Shown one piece after another: positions 38,101 to 50,100 of a DNA stretch of 64,000 bases. Both the position numbers and the translations under genes were made by a program. Each line of letters starts with the position of its first letter. Position 1 is the first letter of the stretch. The DNA is from Owenia fusiformis (taxonomy: Eukaryota > Annelida > Polychaeta > Sabellida > Oweniidae). The stretch lies in contig CAIIXF020000006.1 in assembly GCA_903813345.2 (NCBI GenBank), positions 16,310,348-16,374,347 on the forward strand. The letters run 5' to 3'. Under the pieces are notes generated by a model. It searched no databases, was not told the origin of the DNA, and saw only the letters and a program-made list of their open reading frames with translations.

Positions 38101-41100
38101 ATCAAATATAGCTTCCTTAACAGACAGTGGCTCTTTGCGTATATATTATTAGGTCATACTGTACCATAACATACCATACAGACCATAAACCAGAAATGAA
38201 GGTCATGTTATACTAAATTTTACTTCATCAGTCAAACATTTCTCTATCACATAGAGAACAGGGCCCAGAGTCCATGTTTTCCAATTTTGGTTTAAAATTA
38301 GTTTGGGCCTTATTCTCCAAAATAAGCCAAATATAATGTTTGAGAAAAACAAATATAGACCTTAATTTTCAAAAACGGCCTTAGTTCTTTTCAAAAATAT
38401 TTTTAGCCCCTACTTGTGAAATTCCAGATCTACCCCTGTGTATAATTTGAAAAATGATGATGGATGGGATATATACAGAAAGAAATTGAAATGTTCTAAA
38501 TGTTAACAAGGTCAAAATAACTTTTTTACATAGTTGATGCAATTTGATAGCCATTCTGTCAGAAACATATTGCATCAAGAGCTCTTTCAAAAATACAATG
38601 GCAAAAATGCAGAACTTTCAAGCAATACTTTGTGAAATCTGAAATAACAGTAATACATGAATTAAGTTGGAGGTTTTGCTTTGCAGAGTTTTTATGAATG
38701 AATCAGATTGAACATGTACATCAATGAAAATTTAAAAATAGAAATTTAAGAGGAATGGATCTTCAAAGAACTACAATATTGCACAGCAAAGCATACCATG
38801 GCAGGCATTATCTGAAAAGTGTACTTGTATACAAAAATGTATTCACAATGCTGTCAGTTACCATGGTATTCACACAATCATACTGTGATCACCATGGCAA
38901 CCCTACATCAGGTGCTTAATAGCTCAATGGTAAAGAATTGTTTGTGTTCGGTTGTTCACCACTTGTTGGCAGGGTTCATGGGTATAGGTTACCTAAAAAA
39001 GGGTCTCCCTTGCAGATATCTCCATACAGACTACAAATCATGCTGTCAAAGTAGTTGTATTACATATGTAGTTGTCTTAAGAAATGTTTTTAGGAGATTT
39101 ATTATAAATAGAACAATATATGAACACTCCCCAGTTTATTCCCAAACAATCTGTTTTATTTGTGTTGGTGATATTTAGAATGCTTGGATTTGATATTTTT
39201 ATCTCAGTACTTTTTAAAGGTTGCTGAGTAAGTTTAGCTTCACATATGGGTAAATACTGATTTTGGTTGAGTTAGTTCATTGTCTTGTTATCACACCATC
39301 GGTGGGATATAGTCGTGGTCGTGATCGTGGTCGTGATCGTGATCGTCCCGCTTTTTGTCATCGCCGTTTAAGGAAAACTGCTCATCAGATTTTCTCCAAA
39401 TTCACAGAGATGATAGAGCATATGAAGTACTAGAGCTGATTAACTTTTGGGTGACCATCTTGTTTTCTGGCAGCCATTTTGAAGGTTTTTCGAAAAATTT
39501 TGTCATCGCCATTTCAGAAAATCCGCTCATCGGATTTCCTTCAAATTTACACAAATGATAGAGGATATCAAGTACTAGAGCTGATTAACTTTTGGGCGGC
39601 CATCTTGTTTTCTTGTTCTTGAAATTTGTAAACATAATAGGAGAACAGTTTTCCTGGTTCATAGTGTCTGCCTATTTGATGGTGTGATCTCGTTCACGTC
39701 CTGTGCCTTGTTTTTATATGATTGGAGAGAAAGATAATGTTTTTGTGCTGTCTTTTCGTGCAAAATTCTCATTTTACCTAGTTTTACCTAAACTAGAAAT
39801 TTGGTCAATTATCCCAATTTGTATGATTTTTCAATATTCTCTCCTGATAGTACCATACTTGACCTTCATTGTCTTGGCTTTCTATAAGATTCCTTAGTGT
39901 AGCCAAGATGCAACTGAGTGCAGTGAATGGATTTTAGATTTTCAGTTGTGTTCTTGTATTCTCAGCACTTAGTTGAAAGCCCATGGTTGCCATAATGCTA
40001 ACGCTATCCCAGTGTAGTCTAATAATGAGGGTATCTTGATACACATATAGGGTATCAGAGGAACATGACTTAGGTACATCAGACTATTTTTAATTTTGAT
40101 TAAAGTTGTGTATGGCTAAATATATTTCACTTGATATGTGACCTGTATTAATAAAAGATACAATACCAGCCGACCTTCAAAACTAAATGGGAATGCTACA
40201 GCCAACAAAAATCAATTCATACTGAACAGTGTGAAATTTTTTTTTTAGATTGCAAGTTTTAATTTAAGTTATGAATATTATTATTATTTATCTTATAGAC
40301 ATTGCTACGTAATTAATAACTGTAACCACAATTAGAAAAAGTTTATGGGAAATGGGAGTCTAACCTTATATCCTTTGGTTTATTCCAAAGCAATATACTT
40401 ACACTTTCTTGACCTGTAAATTAATCACTGTAGTGGTTAACAATGTTATTAATTAGTTGGGGCATATAAAAAGCCCCAAACAGAAAAAACGGTGGTTGAT
40501 AGGGGACGGTGGAGGGACGAAACAAAATTGCATGCTTACCTACACTTTATTCGTCACAAAAGTGTAAAAAACTTGAGGAGATAATTCAATAATTTGTCTA
40601 CGAGCAGGATGGGCGCTATCTTGTCTTTCAATACCCACACTGCGTTCTGATTGGCTAATCGTCGTGTGCCACTCATTGATTGGCTCCTGGCATGTGTTCA
40701 AGTTCCAGCGGGAAATTCAAATAACCAAAACTCTATTAAAGGCTAGACTCCACAATCTCCCGATAAAATACATTATGTATATAATGTTCATTTATCTTAT
40801 AGACATTGCTACGTAATTAATAACTGTAACCACAATTAGAAAAAGTTTATGGGAAATGGGAGTCTAACCTTATATCCTTTGGTTTATTCCAAAGCAATAT
40901 ACTTACACTTTCTTGACCTGTAAATTAATCACTGTAGTGGTTAACAATGTTATTAATTAGTTGGGGCATATAAAAAGCCATCAAAACGAGTAACCTATGC
41001 GGTATGCTGATTCTATATCAAGTTTAGCCATATATGCACCCGATCCAACTCTTAATAGCTTATCTATCGCCTGATATATTGTTTGATATTGGACTGTGGA

Positions 41101-44100
41101 AAATTCTTCAGATATCCCGTCATTTACTGAAAATCCTTTTGGATGAGACAAGTGGTGGATTCTTCTAAATTTCCCCGGAGTACTTTTAGGAACCACCCCT
41201 GTTGGAGAGACTACACAATGTTTGAATTGCTTTTCCGAGAATGGACCCGAAATTCTACCTAGAATAACTTCTTTTTGTACTTTTTCTAACAATTCTTCAG
41301 GATATTCATAGGCAGAGGGTAAATTTCGTAATGTAGATTTGGGCAAATTTCCAAAATAAGGAACCTTGAAACCCACTGTGAATCCTTCAACAAGATAATC
41401 TTTTATTTCTGAATCATAACCATTTAAAAATTCAAGCAAAACATTTGGTTGAACTGGGGTAGGGAGAGGAGACTCTAACTTTCCTTTTCTTGCGTCCTTA
41501 TTTTCTGCAATCAAACTATGAATGGGATTCTTTGGATTTTTTAACAAATCTACTGGAGTTTTTGTTATTTTGGTTGAAAAGCTTGGACTTTTGCGATCGT
41601 CCTTGTTTGCAATCAGTAGCTCTATGTTTTTCCTGGCAGAATTTACAGACGTGTCTGTATTTACATGAGGAAAATTGGCAAAATTCGCCATCATTCCAGC
41701 GGAAGCATATGGGTGATTCACGAAAAGAATTTTTCCCTGATTTCTGAGACATATTCTTTTGAAAACCTTTTGACTGTTGAGGGTGACTTGGTTTAATAAC
41801 TGTGGCAGCTAACAACAATTCATGATTTAAAACTTCCCACCTGAGCCCTGCCAGTAATTTGTTTCTTCTGAAATCTTCATCGTATTGTTGCCAATTAGCA
41901 TTTGGGGTTTTGCTCAAGGAAAGAATATGGCTCGCGTATTTAACCAAATTGATCGCTTCATTTGGATGTTGCCGGATATACACCGTCATAAAGACAAAGA
42001 AAGCTGATTGCCAGTCACTAATCGACACAATTTTAGATTTTGTTTCAATAGGCTTGAGAATTAACCTTTCTTCCCCATCCTCTTTTTCCGTCACATATTT
42101 GAATTCTTGATTTGAATCTGTTTTCACTAATAGCGTTTTCAAATCGACATATTCATTCTTTACAATCTTTTGACGCAAACTGTCTGAAACATGGGTGTCA
42201 AGTTGATTTCCTGTGAACATTAATGTATTGGTATTACCTTGAGTGGCGAACTGTCCTATTTGATCTGGTCTCCAAGGGCCTGTGGCCTGAGGATTGATTC
42301 CTTGCATCTGGTTGTAGCCCTGGACCATACCGGGGTTTTGGTTGTAGCCCTGGACCATACCTGGGTTTTGGTTGTATCCTTGGCCTATCCCTGGATTCTG
42401 GTTGAAACCCTGATTCATACCTGGGTTTTGGTTCAAACCCTGGACCATACCGGGATTTTGGTTATAACCCTGGACCATACCGGGGTTTTGGTTGTTGCCC
42501 TGGATCATACCGGGATTCTGGTTGTAACCCTGGACCATACCGGGGTTTTGGCCCTGGACCATACCGGGGTTTTGGTTGTTGCCCTGGACCATACCGGGGT
42601 TTTGGTTGTTGCCCTGGCCCATACCGGGGTTGTGGTTGTAGCCTTGGCCTATCATTTGATTCTGGTTGTAGCCCTGATTCATACCGGGTTGTTGATTGTA
42701 GCCCTGGTCCAATCCGGGGTTTTGAAACTGTTGATTTCCTGGTTGCCCCGGATTGATGCCTGGGTTTGGCAGCACTCCCTGGCCTATTCCGTTTCCTGGT
42801 TGACCCTGATTCATGCCTGGATTTGGCATCAAAACCTGACCCATACCGGGATTTGGTATTTGGATATTCCCGGCCTGACCTTGGCCTATCACTGGATTTT
42901 GGAGTGGACCTTGGCCTGGGCCCAATTGTTGGCCCATGTTTGGATTTTGTTGGTGTCCTGCAATAGGAACCTGGGGTTGTGCTTGGCCCCCATTCGCTGC
43001 ATTTTGATTTGGCATCACTGCTTGTTGGCCCGCCATTTGACCCTGTTGGGGTAACTGCTGGGCTGCTTGAGCCACGTTGTCCCCTACCTGATTTAACAGC
43101 TGGGGGTTCCCTCCCGGCTGTTGCGCCATCTAACACTGCAAAAACATACGATTATTACTGTCTTACGACAATAATTTCACACCCAGTGCGTAAACATTTG
43201 ACTCCCGAGCAGAGGATTGAAGCCCTGCCAGCACAAAATGTTTTAGTAACTCATTACGTGATATTTAAATTCAAGTAAGGTGTTACTAATACATTCTTAA
43301 AAAATACACTGGGTGTGTTTAATAAGGTTAACACCAAAATGTTGTTGCAGTGAAGATTATAAAAACCATGCCCGGCTGAAAATCTATCTATAGTACATAT
43401 AAATGTAAGGGAGATACAATCTTTCCAGGTCAGACACCTTCCCAATCGATATCCACAAAGACTAAGATCACCCAAAAACAGGAAACATTGATTGAAAATG
43501 ATGTACCAGGCATGTAAAACAACCCAAAACCTTAAGCAGGATCTTTAAGAACTAAGTTGAAAAACAACATTGTGCAAGCGTGTAAATATATCTTTAGTAA
43601 AACCAGTACAAAATATATCAACTTAGAAGTAGTATTATTAACATCACCCATTAGACCTGTGTATTCACATTCCAAGTGTGTATAGAAGTTAAAAAGACTA
43701 CAACATACCTATAATCTACCTGCAGGTATACAGTCTTAATAAACGTGCTTATTTGGGCCAAGACATTAAGCAATAAAATGCATTGAGCGTATGCAACCAA
43801 AAACTAGCGTGCAAAATTTTTCAACAAGCGTGTGGAAAATATTTAATTTATCTTACATCTTCAATACATACCTGCGGGTATAAAATTCTTGCAAGCGTGC
43901 ATAAAGTGATCATGACAAAATAAAATCACAAAGCGTGCATAAGCGTTCAACAGAGGGCATAAGAGCTCAAAAAGTGTTCATTAAGGCTCAACAAGCGTGT
44001 TGAGAAGTTTAGTTGTACATTTGCCAAAACTACCTGCGGGTTCAACTATATAGCAAGCGTGCCTGCGGAAAAAACAACAACAGCAAAATAAAGTCACAAA

Positions 44101-47100
44101 GCGTGCATAAGCGTTCAACAGCGTGCATAAGAGCTCAAAAAGCGTGCATTGGGCTTTAACAAGCGTGCTTAATATTCAACAAGCGAGTTTGGAATTATAA
44201 TTGTACATTTGCCAAAAATACCTGCGGGTATAACGATATTAGCAAGCGTGCCTATGGAAAAAATAACAAGCGACTTTTGCAAAACTCAAGTATAATCAAA
44301 AACGTGCCATCCCATTATACTCTGCTAAAGTATACAAATTGCTCACGAGCGAAAATTGAACTTTCCACACATGTATATAACTATATTTACAAATATTCAT
44401 TTGTGAACAGCATTAAAATGTAAGCGTGCCCATGAACACTTACTTGCTAAGCCATGTAAAACAGCTCCTCTCAACGAGCGCCAATATTTGTAGTGACCGT
44501 CCTCATTGAAATGGGTCCCATCAACTCCTAGCATGGACAACCCATTCAAGATCTGGCCCTTAGTCCTCCACAAGTATATATTTGTTTCATTCTTTAATTC
44601 GTATGATAAGTTTGCATTGATTTTGTCCACATTAGCATTGTAATTTCTCTGATGGTCAGTACATCTGATCCTAGATGACCTTGATAAAGACGCTTTCCTG
44701 TAGAACAATTTGCATAAGACCACCACCGATACATATTGAAGTAGCCTCTGAACCATATTCAAGGTCTTCATGCATATTCCCTGTATCTCCAGATTTGACA
44801 TCACGATATGTTTAACATCATTCCCTGCAATTTGTGCCACTACTACGTCGAAATTGTTCATGGACTTCCACAAATCCCTCTCATCTAGTTTCTTCAAAGT
44901 ACCGCCTGGCACCCCTTCATAAGAGAGATGACACTGATCTACACTCAAATCCAAAGATGGGGGACACTTATTCCTGAACTCCTCAGAGAAATCCTCACCT
45001 GGTTCTAAAATCCTGTTTATCAGGCTGTGCCCGAACAGGAGCACCCATGGGAGACTCATAGTCGACCACTCATTCACTCACTGCAAAAAGATTTCCATTT
45101 GAAAACCAACACGAAGAAGAAAAATAATACTTTTAGGCCCATGCTTTAAATAAATGGCGTTGAGAAACTTTGTCCAATATAGTCCAAACCAGAACGCTCG
45201 CATTCTTATTCATAATGCATAAAAATTAATCAATTTCGTAACATAGACTTTAAAACTCGTCAAAAATTACATTCATAAAAAGTTTTCATGGGCGCCGCCA
45301 TCTTGCAATCCGGGTAATCCCGAAAAATGCCGAGAAAACCCGAGGGCTCCTCATTGGCCAATGACCGATCCGAAATCACGCTTCACTCACGTGTCAAGAG
45401 CGTGCCTGTGGAATGACCACAAACAACCATCAATATTGCCCTAAAAACGTCTATGTTTGACCCTCCATCTCATATTAACTCTCCTCAATGTCTGATATGG
45501 CCCGTTTTTTCCTTTGACGCGTTTATACCCGTGGCAAATAACTGAAAAGAACCTATAAACCCGTTCATCGAAAACACCCGGGAATTACGAAACAAAAAAT
45601 TTTTTTGCTCTTTCCAATTCCTGGAGGAAACCCGATCTTCCCTTGCTAATTGCACTTTGATTGCGATTCCTTCCATAAACGCCACTTAGATATGTCTTGA
45701 ACCATCCCCACTTATCTCCGCAATGACTTAAAACGGATCAAACCTACGGCAAACTATCGAAACGAGAACTCAACTAGAAAATGGAACAGAAAACGAAACA
45801 AAATTGCATGCTTACCTACACTTTATTCGTCACAAAAGTGTAAAAAACTTGAGGAGATAATTCAATAATTTGTCTTTGAGCAGGATGGGCGCTATCTTGT
45901 CTTTCAATACCCACACTGCGTTCTGATTGGCTGATCGTCGTGTGCCACTCATTGATTGGCTCCTGGCATGTGTTCAAGTTCCAGCGGGAAATTCAAATAA
46001 CCAAAACTCTATTAAAGGCTAGACTCCACAATCTCCCGATAAAATACATTATGTATATAATGTTCATTTGTATTGAGGTATTATGTCAAGAGAACCCATT
46101 GAGAGATTTAGTAAAGAAACCCTCACGTTTAGTTTGTTCTTTTGAGGAAGGTGAAGTAAGTAAAAGAGTAAAGTTCACATAGCAGCAATCTGTAACAAGT
46201 TAAAGTTGCTTTTGATACAGTATTTATTATATTGATAATTAATAGGTAATTTAAAATGCACAATGGGGGTTCGCAGTTTGCATGCTTTCAAAGTTTGTAA
46301 ACATTACTTTGAGATGGATATGGTACTCATGATATGGTATTTATCCACTCATTGATATTGAGTTGATACAGATGTAATCCATTTTGGAATAGAATCATAG
46401 CACTCATAAATCAAAAGATATCATCTAAATATCTACTGGGAGGTACAAAGAAATATCATTTTAACGGCTGGTCTAGACATAAATTGATTTACGGTGAATT
46501 TCAAATTACGTTAGATTGGTTATACATCTGATATGTCTCGCTAGTGAGTCTAGTATGAATCATGGCTGTGCTGCAAATCTCACATTTTAATGGAACTGTA
46601 TTCTGCATCTAGTCTAGCAACAAGCCCCTTTGACCCCCCTCCCATTACTTGACATTATTTGGGGGGGGGGTGCGGGTCACAAAGGCTTGCAAATAGACTA
46701 TTCTTCATCATGAGAGGTCACATCCTTCAAGATCGAGCATCACTGAAATACCCTTGGAATAAAGATGGATCACATCCTCTCTCAGTTCCTTTCCAAGAGG
46801 TATTAATAGTTTGAAAATAGAGAAATGTACTTATGTTGTATGTCTAGAGTCACAAGGGGTTGGTGCAAGACTCTTAAAGAGGTAACGTGTACAACTCAGT
46901 AGGCAATATTCACCAGACTACAATAATGATGTTATAGCAATTCCTTGATTGATGCTGATGTTAACATAATTGAATCTGTCTGGAGATTATATTTCTAACC
47001 TTTCTGAAGTAATTATGGTGAAAAAGTGTTATAACAGTGCAATCAAAACCATTTTAATATATGTATATTATTTAAACTTTTTTAACTTGAACTATCGTGG

Positions 47101-50100
47101 TTTACTCTATTAAAAGAACTAGAATGTTGAAGAACATCATTTTCAGGCTTTCTGATGAATTTGTACTAATTGACCCCAGATGTGGTTGAATGATGAGAGT
47201 GTAACATAAGAAAGCCAGAGTAATTGTTGCTATTACAATAGTGTAATTAGATTAGACCCTAATATGTACACTTAGTAAATTATAGCCTATTGTTTCTGTT
47301 TACAGCTCAGAATAATAATGAGCTGTATATGTTATGATAAATGTGTCTGATACTATTATGGAAGTGTTTTTTCTGATTTTGCTATATGACTATAGCTAAC
47401 ATATGTCCAATTGTCTCCTGAAGGAATCCAGCCCCCTACTTTATGAAGGTATACCAAAATAGTGAGATATTATTTGAATTTTCGTTACCTATATTTGATA
47501 TTCAGTTCGAGACGCGTGTGCTCCTTGTGTTTATTCATCTATGCAATTCCATCATTTCAAAGAAGAAGAAGAAGAGAGGGAGACGTCCAATCTTTCCAAT
47601 TTACCATTTTCAAGTTCCACTTTCAAAATTCATTACTATGTCACCACCAGAAGTGGTGACACATTGTTAATACTCATTGGAGTTCAGCGGTCGGTATCTG
47701 TAACAAATGGCAGGTAGTGACATTTTTTTACATTTTGCATGTTAATGCCTTGTTAACTCGGACGAATATACTTAATTACATGTTCAAAGATGCAACAAAC
47801 ATGATATAAGAGATGTCAGTGTTAAATAGAGGCTTTTAGCAATTGGATCAGTTAAGTTGTCAGCAGTATTGTGGAGTGGGAGGTTGGACCAATTCACCTC
47901 AAGTGGGTGAAAACATTGAAAAGTAGTTGGGTGAAATTCAGTCGTTCTCTCATTTAACAAGCAAGTTATTCTAAGTACATTGGCCTCCAGTCTTTTACTT
48001 TAGTATGAAAAATAGTTTTTTAGGTAACCAACTTTGATTTCGATTACTTTAGAATGTTCTCATGGATATGATGAATCTGGTTTTGAAGCTTCTTCGAAAA
48101 CAATGTTATATTTCAGGTTATTGTATTGTGATATTAGTCTCATCAAACAACCAAACAAATAAACAAGCAAACAAAACAATGAAAAATTCAATCAATCATG
48201 TAGTGCTCTACATGTATAACACATATATATATAGATATATACAAGTGTATTTAGATTTACAGGATTGTTTTGGATTGATAGCTTCATATAACTTATCCTA
48301 TATAAGAGAGATAAGATGGACATTTCGACCATTGCTATGTCATATTTCAACAGATAAACCTTGATGCCTCCTTGAGTTGGATACTGCAGATATAGAAGTG
48401 ATAACATATCCTAGGCATTCTAGGCTGATTTATTTCAGAAAGATTACTTTTGTTTCAAGATACAGGGTTTGGAGCATGTGAGGGGGTTCAAGCTTATTAG
48501 GGTTGGAGGGGGGCGGTTAGAGGGGGGTTTGGGGGCATGAAGGTTTCCTGAATTTCAACTTGAATTTGAACCTGTTATGCCTCTCGATTTGCACTATGCA
48601 TTCCAGTGACTAGTATACTACAGTCTCGTCGTGAATTTTTGCAGATGAAGCTCTCTTTTGAAAATCTATTATCAAACACAGAAAGATGTACTTGATATTA
48701 GGAATTGGAGTTTCATGTGGAATGGTTTGACGAAGAGTAGTCACGTTGATTTATAATATATTTTTATATGTTCTATCACTGAGTCATCTTTGAGTCATAT
48801 TCTTTAGTAAACATGGCAACTGACAACTTTGTCATCAGACGATGTGTATATGATACTTGGATAATAGTCTGTTCAATTCAGCTGATGTTTTGATAAATCA
48901 TACTTTTTTGATCTTATACTAGTTATACTTTTTGCAGCTTATTTGGAAGTTTTGTGTTAAATGTACTGGTAATGATTCAAAATATCATATATCACCCTGG
49001 GTATAGTCTATCACGTGACTTCATGGATGACGTGTGCGCGAGTGATTCGCATTTTCTTTCGCTTGAGGTTTGTAATCACACTTTTTACATGTTTTAAGAT
49101 TTTGTATCTCTGTGAAACTTGTCCCGTACCATCAATGTCTGAAGACAATCTAATTGAAGTTAAAGAATAGTTTGCTATTTTGTAGATGTTTCATGTATGG
49201 CACATACATGTCTACGTTTAATGACAATAAATGTTTTGAAATAGCTTGTAGGGCTGTCCGGCATTGCAGGTGAATTAAAATTTGAACCAAAAATTGAATT
49301 AAATTTTTGGCGGTATTTCAAAACATTTATTGTCATTAAACGTAGACATGTATGTGCCATACATGAAACATCTACAAAATAGCAAACTATTCTTTAACAT
49401 ACTACTTTAAGATGACAAAAACAAATGTCACGTGAGTTGTATTCTGCCTTAGCTTGCAGAATTGTCTCAAGTGAATAAAAATATTTTAGACTCGCGCACC
49501 CATCCTTCGTAAAATTCGATTTACTCGCGCACACGTCATTTTGCGAGACACAAAAGTGCGAATTTCTCTTTAACCGGGACACGCTTGGATGAGATATTTG
49601 GTGAATTAGATCGTCTTCAGACATTGTAGGTACGGGACAAGTTTCACAGAGATACAAAATCTTAAAACATGTAAAAAGTGTGATTACAAACCTCAAGCGA
49701 AAGAAAATGCGAATCACTCGCGCACACGTCATCCATGAAGTCACGTGACAGACTATACCCAGGGTGTATATATAGATTGTTTGTTTGCTTGTGTGTTTGT
49801 TTACTGATTGTATTCAAATTGATCTCTGAGGGTCAATATTTTGTATTGATATTGAAGAAAATTCTAATGAAATCTTTGTCTTGTAATCTCTATCAGTGAT
49901 AGACATGCATGTCAGTGTTCAGGTCAACCATGTTGTTGTTGGTGTTTGGTGTCACATATGATCATTGATGTTGTTGTTTGGTGTCACATATGATCATTGA
50001 TGTTGTTGTTGGTATTTGGTGTCATGCATGATCATTGATGTTGTTGGTATTTGATGTCACATATGATCATTGATGTTGTTGTTGGTATTTGGTGTCACAT

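Larger units (their letters stand above)
31657..39299. other. CRMP intron, mostly unremarkable
   Basis: Contains a poly-C tract near 32010, a partial CAGTGAAACCTG repeat at 32693-32800, a 34-bp duplication at 33368-33435, a 30-bp duplication at 36562-36621, poly-G/poly-C tracts near 36150 and 36240, and an inverted-end element at 37034-37810. No exon recognised. Confidence 0.4.
40286..46069 (-). mobile_element. Ngaro-like tyrosine-recombinase (DIRS-order) retrotransposon, internally deleted
   Basis: On the minus strand the order is repeat A1 (46069-45793), SGNH hydrolase, Gag, truncated RT, repeat B1 (40979-40790), repeat A2 (40793-40517), repeat B2 (40475-40286). This A1-ORFs-B1-A2-B2 split-direct-repeat layout is diagnostic of Ngaro-type elements. 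B1 and A2 overlap by the four bases ATTT that also form both outer ends, the expected recombination core. As expected for tyrosine-recombinase integration, no target duplication is seen. The RT ends at palm motif A, and RNase H and the recombinase are missing, so it is non-autonomous. The repeat pairs are near-identical, indicating a young copy. It lies antisense in a CRMP intron. Confidence 0.9.

Noticed and set aside
39703-39897. 64-codon hydrophobic frame (possible small membrane protein)
   Set aside because: AT-rich composition alone explains the Phe/Ile/Leu content; no start context, neighbours or conservation visible.
40981-41721. Functional reverse transcriptase
   Set aside because: The frame stops at palm motif A; the catalytic YxDD region and all downstream domains are absent.
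42239-43054. 271-codon plus-strand open frame rich in Leu, Val and His
   Set aside because: It is the antisense of the Gag decapeptide array; the 30-bp repeat keeps several frames open. The Gag frame has the zinc fingers and the RT beside it.
42462-43136. 224-codon minus-strand frame in the Gag region
   Set aside because: A shifted frame through the same repeat; no domain, and stops where the repeat ends.
40270-46085. Target-site duplication around the Ngaro-like element
   Set aside because: Outside the shared ATTT core the flanks do not match, as expected for tyrosine-recombinase integration.
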